NCBI GenBank assembly: GCA_022559845.1
Contig: CM040118.1
Span: 161,592,331-161,656,330 of the forward strand
Reading direction: 5' to 3'
Length of the DNA: 64,000 bases
Source of the DNA: Amorphophallus konjac
Taxonomy: Eukaryota; Streptophyta; Magnoliopsida; Alismatales; Araceae
Shown here: piece after piece, positions 59,901-64,000 of the stretch
Layout of the letters: every line of letters begins with the position of its first letter
How positions within the stretch are numbered: position 1 is the stretch's first letter
Translations under genes and position numbers: made by a program
The notes under the pieces: model-generated
Seen by the model: the letters and a program-made list of their open reading frames with translations, nothing else
Databases searched by the model: none
Told to the model about the DNA's origin: nothing

Positions 59901-62479
59901 CAACCTCAGATGAAACCCTGGATGTGTCATATGGACGATTTTCAAGGCTATGCAGCAGCCGGAGGCCATCAGCATTTGCCAGAATTTTTATACAATTATC
60001 ATTTGTTGAGACAGCCAATAGTACCCCTTCCTTGCAGAATCTGATACGAGGAGAGGCCTGAAAAATTAAAAGGTTTTCAGATTAATTTTGACACATATAT
60101 GTTCTTCAGGAAAATATTTGAGGATCACATAGGTAATTGTACAACTATTTACCGGTAGTCCACCCCCCGCATCGGTGGATGTCAACATGTTAATATTGTC
60201 CATGTCCCAAAACTTAATCATAAAATCATCACCAGCAGCCAAGAATCGGTTTTTTGTGGTATCAAACTGCACAACCCCCATAGATCTCTTCCGGAAACCA
60301 AGATAAGTTCGCCTTATGGATCCTTCACTCTCGTTCCATTCCACAATGTGAGTTTCACCTTCTTTACTGGTCCCACAAGAAAACAGCCTGCAATTTGTCC
60401 ATGAAACATGAGGAAACAAATATATTAGAGTTGGCCAGGATGAAATCAATGAAAAAGACAACAAAATGATTCTCATATATAACCTTGTCCCATCAGCACT
60501 GTAGGACATTGTTGTGCACCAACGACCTGGTGCTTCATAATCAACTCTTGAACCCATGTTGTCATATAACCATGCTTTGATCTTTCCATCAACAGATGTG
60601 GAGAAGATAAACTGAGGTACAGAAAGAAGACATTTTAGGGATAATAAACTGCTTGTTAAATGCCCATTAGAGTTTAAGCAGAAAATGATCAACAATAAAA
60701 AAATTAATTGCCTAAGTTTAAGCAGTGAGGGGGAGCCTTGGTGCAACAGTAAGGTTGCTCCATCATGACCTGGAGGTCATAGGTTCAAATCTGGAAACAG
60801 CCTCTTTGCAAAAGAGCAAGGATAAGGCAGCATATCATTGACCTTTCCAGACCCCACACTGTTGGGAGCTTCATGGCACTTGTCTGCCCTTTTGCTCTAA
60901 GTTTAAGAAGAAAACGGTCAACACAAAAATATGCAATCGCTTAAGTAATTAATTAAATATATGAAGAATCAAGTGAAGTGTATACCTGAATGTTTTCTTT
61001 AAAATGGGGACATACAGAGTATACAGATGCTTCATGACCCTCAAAGGTATACCTCTTAACACCAGTCACAGCATCCCATACCTGACAAAACTTGGTTAAA
61101 AAAACATCTAAAAGTCAACAACATTAGTCATATGTATTATTGTGCAAACCTTGATGGCTTTGTCATCTCCGCATGTAATAATGCACAGTTGTTTATTTGG
61201 TTGAGAAAAAGCAATATCATTGACTCCACCAACATGAGCATCAATCTGCATTTCATGTAAAATTGCACACACAAAAGAATAAAGTTTCAGCAAATCTTCA
61301 ACATACACTGAAGATAACAATAAGCCACCAGCAAGATTTTTCAGAGGCTAAAACGTGGGGAATGAAACTAGTGCATGGTATGAATTACAAACCTCTAAGC
61401 GTGGTGTTAGGTCATCACCTCCATGGTAGGCATATGTGTGCACAATGTGTTTGGAGTATGCAACACCTGAATGTGGAACACAAAAAATACATGTAATGAT
61501 ATAACATTTATTTTTTATCAGTTTTTTTCATTTCCTACTGCAATTTAAAATATGATGGTTGCCCATGTTTCTCTAAAAAATTGATCTTACCAAATAGTGT
61601 GCCATCGGGACTCCACATCACACGATTCACAGATATGGAAGGATCATTGACCAGTGTTGCCTGTTTGATCATGAGAATTTTAGTGAGATAACAAAAACCC
61701 ATAAATACATGGCTTTTTTTATGTGCAAGTTACTTTAGAATACAATACCTGTAAAGCAACTGAACATGTTGCAAGGTCCCAAACCTTAAAATTCTTAAGG
61801 GCAAGTCTTTCTCTAGATGCCAATTCCCACACAGAGATGTCACCAACATTTGTTCCAACTAAAATCAAAGGCCAACAGTAAACATATATCAGAAAACGGA
61901 GAAAGAAACGATTGTACCTATTATACTCACAAAGTACCAACATCAAAGAAGATTTATTGGAAGATAACATGAGTTTTCCTTTTTCTGAGCATTTGCATTA
62001 CCAAGAAGATATGTTGACCGGCTGGGATGAAAGTCCATGCTCATTACAGTTGAGCCCTGGGTTAGGGTCGCAGCCACATTCTTTGGCAAGTCATCAGAAG
62101 TACACATACTTGGTGGAAGACTCTGACCAGTGTATGCAATTGGTAAAACATTAACAGGAAGGCTGACCTGTAAAGACATAATGATAAGATGAATTCGTGT
62201 CTTCGAAGAAAGAGTACTGAAAAAAGTGGCAATCATCATCGACATATAAATCTGTTTAGGTACAATACATAAAGGTGCAGCTTACAGGCAACAGCAATTG
62301 CAACTCGCTCTGGGAAAAAAATGAAAAATTCAGGGAGAAACAAAAAGAAACTAAAAATTAGCATAATACCTCGTCAGAAATTCCAATCGGCCTCGGTCTC
62401 TTTAACACATGTTCTGAATCAGCTGATTGATAATCCATGGCTGGTCCAGTTGGAGTCCTCGGGCGCTTCAATATTGCCG
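44946..62479 (-). CDS. TPR: TOPLESS-related transcriptional co-repressor, partial gene, 17 exons
   Basis: Exons (5' to 3'): 62479-62370, 62167-62002, 61858-61749, 61660-61591, 61466-61393, 61245-61150, 61081-60986, 60611-60484, 60387-60153, 60057-59893, 59812-59714, 59515-59369, 46145-46035, 45949-45770, 45684-45556, 45474-45379, 45134-44946. All join in frame (about 733 codons, no stop) with GT-AG borders. They cover the proline-rich hinge (ILKRPRTP, LKRPRPIGISDE) and the two WD40 propellers of Groucho/TUP1-like TOPLESS proteins, e.g. KVWDLATC, FSQPNKQLCI, DGKIKAWLYDNMGSRVDYEA, SKNDSYVMSASGGKISLF and HPQDNNIIAIGMDD. Missing are the N-terminal LisH/CTLH part (to the right) and the last ~120 residues. 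TPR proteins bind EAR-motif repressors (Aux/IAA, NINJA) and recruit histone deacetylases in the nucleus. Wording fits the TPR2/TPR3 group best. Confidence 0.95.
46728..48500 (-). pseudogene. Second Tat element: RT, RNase H and partial aRNH
   Basis: The RT N-terminal part (48072-48500) has stops in the conserved F-x-DLNKACPKDDF and GSSGYN regions. A 396-codon open stretch (46882-48072) then carries MPFGLKSAGATYQR, the catalytic YVDD (47971-47982), thumb, RNase H (AMDTSLGALLAQ) and the start of aRNH (CWELYFD). A frameshift near 47020 moves the rest of aRNH (TNNEAGYEALVIG, RDSQLVIRQVLG) to another frame; one catalytic aspartate is preceded by arginine instead of glycine. The long open stretch suggests younger decay than the first Tat copy. 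Confidence 0.88.
48561..49005 (-). mobile_element. TRIM (miniature LTR retrotransposon), 445 bp, 5-bp target duplication
   Basis: Two 189-bp LTRs (48561-48749 and 48817-49005) differ at about six positions. Both end in CTACA; the left starts TGTAG, the right TGGAG. The 67-bp interior on the minus strand has a primer-binding site TGGCGCCGTCTGTGGGAACC (48794-48813) three bases after the LTR, and a polypurine AAGGGGGGGGCTTG beside the other LTR. GGCCT flanks the element at 48556-48560 and 49006-49010. It encodes nothing and was inserted into the RT part of the Tat element. Confidence 0.93.
49262..50700 (-). pseudogene. Second Tat element: protease and protease-RT linker
   Basis: The protease (about 50230-50690) has the active-site segment LLDVGVAVNIMS near 50615-50650 and LLGRPWLHENG near 50390. 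Aspartate and glycine of the usual D-[ST]-G remain, but the middle residue is valine. A stop lies near 50517. The linker (49262-49900) is open for 212 codons and has the family motif DTRGLGYDQ. A C run near 49361-49371 may be a slippage point. Confidence 0.75.
50659..52480 (-). pseudogene. Second Tat element: Gag-protease spacer
   Basis: Pieces match the first Tat element: ARADRKVLHQLKRFPSNITIWEA (50860-50930), an arginine/glycine-rich GRGRGRDCGTGRGRR (51330-51390) and LLDKYIPWEE (51670-51700). Between 51780 and 52480 frames are broken. The basic stretch may bind nucleic acid. Confidence 0.6.
52802..54848 (-). pseudogene. Second Tat element: Gag
   Basis: N-terminal piece at 54465-54848 ends in a basic KKKR segment. 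The gag core (MGELSLDESYLLRYFATSLTG near 53840-53890, LCSIRQKKGETTLDFIKRWRDLSMR near 53640-53710) is followed by one C-x2-H..H-x4-C knuckle (FCPYHRILGHPIEDC, about 53140-53185) with all ligands intact. Frames shift near 53420, 53820 and 54060. Only one knuckle is found here, against three in the first Tat element. Confidence 0.8.
55431..55838 (-). pseudogene. N-terminal fragment of PMD gene, relative of the one at 13307
   Basis: The ATG at 55838 follows a 3' splice site (TTTTGTAG, 11 bases upstream), as at 13307. The first ~135 codons match the other copy position by position, e.g. RTNKPMP, NFDSVDREFLWIAERLTG, GIYKYD, SGEYLPHYSLDHHLCSFISSYVPS and RLERAILLVRDNMQ. The match stops abruptly at DNMQ, where the other copy continues. 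After this, leader sequence of the opposed Tat element begins. A 25-bp piece of this gene (55515-55539) is repeated at the break (55403-55427). Confidence 0.8.
56190..58400 (+). repeat. LTR of the second PMD-bearing Tat relative (approximate ends)
   Basis: Contains tandem blocks GGTTTGGACCGGGTCCAACC at about 56595-56735 and 57663-57745, each a near-palindrome TTGGACC..GGTCCAA, in place of the GGGTC array of the first Tat LTR. A plus TATA box is at about 58012 and a minus TATA-like CTATAAATGG at about 56553-56562. It thus repeats the opposed-promoter layout. A Q-rich gene fragment is embedded. Confidence 0.55.
56986..57600 (+). pseudogene. Glutamine-rich gene fragment inside the LTR
   Basis: One reading frame runs from KEVDHSAAYNSSKKAW through SLTQGPLSQRLAGLGGQLP and a long Q-rich tail (QLLQQPVLQSLTHPMLQQQ, then QQKLQLQQQQNQ repeats). 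It is broken by TAG stops (57178, 57358 and several in the tail) where CAG/CAA would be expected. It looks like an exon of a host transcription-related protein captured by the element. I cannot name the source gene. Confidence 0.55.
58400..59368. other. TPR: TPR intron, no element recognised
   Basis: AT-rich sequence between the Tat LTR remnant and the TPR exon. No gene or clear repeat is seen. Confidence 0.5.
60725..60896 (+). mobile_element. Au-type SINE with 11-bp target duplication
   Basis: It begins GGGGAGCCTTGGTGCAAC and ends CTGCCCTTTT, the plan of the plant Au SINE family. Pol III boxes: A box TGGTGCAACAG (60739-60749) and B box GGTTCAAATCT (60782-60792). CTAAGTTTAAG flanks it at 60712-60722 and 60897-60907. 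It lies in a TPR intron, antisense to the gene. Confidence 0.9.
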
Positions 62480-63020
62480 CTGCATGAAGTTAAATGATTC
62501 AGGAAAAGGGAGCTCACACTGTCTACCTGTATGTGTGCTATGTATGCTGTGCTTCCATATAACATAGTTTATTCATCTTTTCGGAAGCATGACTTCGATA
62601 CAAGGGTTTCAAAGTAGGGACATGGAAAGTTGGTTTGAGGCCCTCGTTTAATCTTGAGGTCATGCGATTGAACCCCCATGAGGGCACACACAGTGAAGCT
62701 CCATACTGGACTTGCCCCACATGCAACTGAACATGTGGATTCGGCTTCAGGTGTAGACGATAACCCCAGGCTCTGCAGCATGGCTTTTCTGCAAAACCAG
62801 CCCTATCTGATAGCAAAATCCAAGAGGAGACAGCATGGCAAGGCTATGCTGTCTCTGCATCTGGGAGATCTACACCTTGTACTCTAGTGTATCGGTGTCT
62901 ATTAAGGGGTTGCTGATGGATGGTGGTGGGATATTTATTCGATTCTGAAAGATTTTGGATGGATGAAAGTTTTACTCGTGTGAACCTCCCAAGAGACTTA
63001 GTCCTCCAATCACCTTCTCT
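62480..63020. other. TPR: TPR intron; no gene recognised
   Basis: Starts upstream of the acceptor CTTCATGCAG. The part just before 63021 could be the end of a 5' LTR, but no second copy is present. Confidence 0.4.
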
Positions 63021-63032
63021 TGGTATCAGAGC
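63021..63032 (+). promoter_or_regulatory. Retroelement primer-binding site (initiator tRNA-Met type)
   Basis: TGGTATCAGAGC is complementary to the 3' end of plant initiator tRNA-Met, used by many copia and chromovirus elements and by plant pararetroviruses. It marks the start of the internal region of a plus-strand element. Confidence 0.75.
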
Positions 63033-63280
63033 CTAAGAAGAGTATTTAGGGCCTTGTGTTGAGGGGATTCCAGCTGCTGTTACTCATCAAGTATCAGGTG
63101 TTCTTAACAATCCATGTGTTGTTCCTAACGCTAAGCTAAGCGGACCAAGCAACCATTGTATTGTTTTTTACCCCTTAAGCACACTCCTTGTTTTAGTTCT
63201 ATTCCTATTCAAGTTCCACCCATTGTTTGTGTCCCATCCACAACAAACCTATTTGTGGCTGTTCCACTCACTTCACCACC

Positions 63281-63690
63281 ATGAATTACCTCACCACTCT
63301 TTATGGATCCGACCTTTCACTTCCTATCCCTGAAGAAATCAGGGGCTACAATTCTGACACTGATCTTTCAGACCACGGTTATGAATAAAAGGGATATTTC
63401 ACTACATTATGGTATCATTACCCTAATGAGTTTCGTCCTAGAAACTGTCATCTCTGCTACAACACCCTTGAGGATAACACATTCCATATTTCGAAGTCCA
63501 ACTCGGATTTTAAAGGAGAAAATTTTGACACAGTACAACCTTGTTATACCCCTATAGTACCTCAGTTCCACCATGACATAGTCTATGAGGAATGGTTCTC
63601 AGATCCATTCCCTATCGAGGAAATATGCCTATGGGGAGAGTTGTTCTATAGTGAACAACCAGCAGAAGTTTTGCTCTTTCTTATATTGTT
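63281..63690 (+). pseudogene. Unrecognised ORF of the PBS-bearing element
   Basis: From the ATG at 63281 a frame runs about 35 codons to a TAA at 63386, then continues open for over 100 codons until a MITE at 63691. The translation is rich in acidic and aromatic residues (e.g. SDTDLSDHGYE, FHHDIVYEEWFSDPF, EEICLWGELFY) and looks coding. It lies about 250 bp after a primer-binding site, where Gag or a viral leader ORF would be. I see no zinc knuckle or Gag motif. A copia-type Gag, a chimeric element or an endogenous pararetrovirus ORF are all possible. Confidence 0.45.
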
Positions 63691-63981
63691 GGGATTTTTG
63701 CAAATAAACCATTGTTAAATATGAATTTACAAAAAACCCACTCCTGGAAATGTATTAGCAGGCATAGCACTTCGTAAAATCAAATTTTGCAAATATGCCA
63801 TTTTTATTTATAGGCATATCATTTTTTTGCTAAAAACTTGCAAAAATACCATGCTTAGATGGTCTTATATGGTATTTATGCACTATTTGATTTTACGTAG
63901 TGGTATGTCTGCTAATGCATTTTCAGAAATAATTTTTTTTTACAAATTCACTTATAATAATGGTTTATTTGCAGAAATCCC
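63691..63981. mobile_element. Mutator-type MITE, 291 bp, with 9-bp target duplication
   Basis: TATATTGTT flanks it at 63682-63690 and 63982-63990. About 92-bp inverted ends (63691-63782 and 63889-63981) begin GGGATTT(T/C)TGCAAATAAACC. Long inverted ends with 9-bp duplications are the Mutator signature. It interrupts the ORF that starts at 63281. Confidence 0.92.
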
Positions 63982-64000
63982 TATATTGTTCCACACGTAC

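Noticed and set aside
62600..62880. Possible second SINE (GGTTCAATCGC on the minus strand)
   Set aside because: No A box at the right distance and no target duplication.

Overview
The window reads as nuclear DNA of a flowering plant with a large, transposon-filled genome. Evidence: a spliced plant-type TOPLESS-related (TPR) co-repressor gene, and nested plant transposon classes (Ty3/gypsy chromovirus, giant Tat-lineage Ty3/gypsy, Ty1/copia, L1-type LINEs with RNase H, an Au-type SINE, a TRIM, hAT and Mutator MITEs, a PIF/Harbinger remnant). Species cannot be named from the sequence alone. The only gene that looks intact is the TPR gene; nearly all other coding sequence is decayed mobile DNA.

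Layout. 1-7.6 kb: a decayed chromodomain Ty3/gypsy element (+ strand) and its probable 3' LTR. 7.6-11.3 kb: diverged tandem repeats, a broken PIF/Harbinger transposase, a 30-bp perfect palindrome. 11.3-32.7 kb: a 21.4-kb Tat-lineage element bounded by two direct ~1.85-kb LTRs. Its gag-protease-RT-RNaseH-aRNH-integrase run on the minus strand. A plant mobile domain (PMD)/coiled-coil gene with introns runs on the plus strand between pol and the 3' LTR. 32.7-36.3 kb: an L1 LINE missing its 5' part. 36.3-44.6 kb: two more LINE remnants, a copia remnant, a truncated L1 with a 14-bp TSD, and two related hAT MITEs with 8-bp TSDs. 44.9-62.5 kb: 17 in-frame minus-strand exons of the TPR gene. One 13.2-kb intron of this gene holds a second Tat element (truncated, with a TRIM inside) joined head-to-head to the 3' end of an oppositely oriented relative. 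62.5-64 kb: upstream TPR intron with a retroelement primer-binding site, an unrecognised ORF, and a Mutator-type MITE with a 9-bp TSD.

How it fits together. The TPR exons keep frame and consensus splice sites, so the gene probably works despite its transposon load. The exons for the last ~120 residues do not appear anywhere to the left, so either the next intron exceeds 44.9 kb or the gene is cut short. The most unusual biology is the spliced PMD gene carried antisense in the giant Tat element. Antisense introns are invisible to splicing of the retroelement RNA, which would let them survive retrotransposition. The LTR beside this gene has opposed TATA boxes flanking an array of near-palindromic GGGTC/GACCC motifs, a possible two-way promoter.
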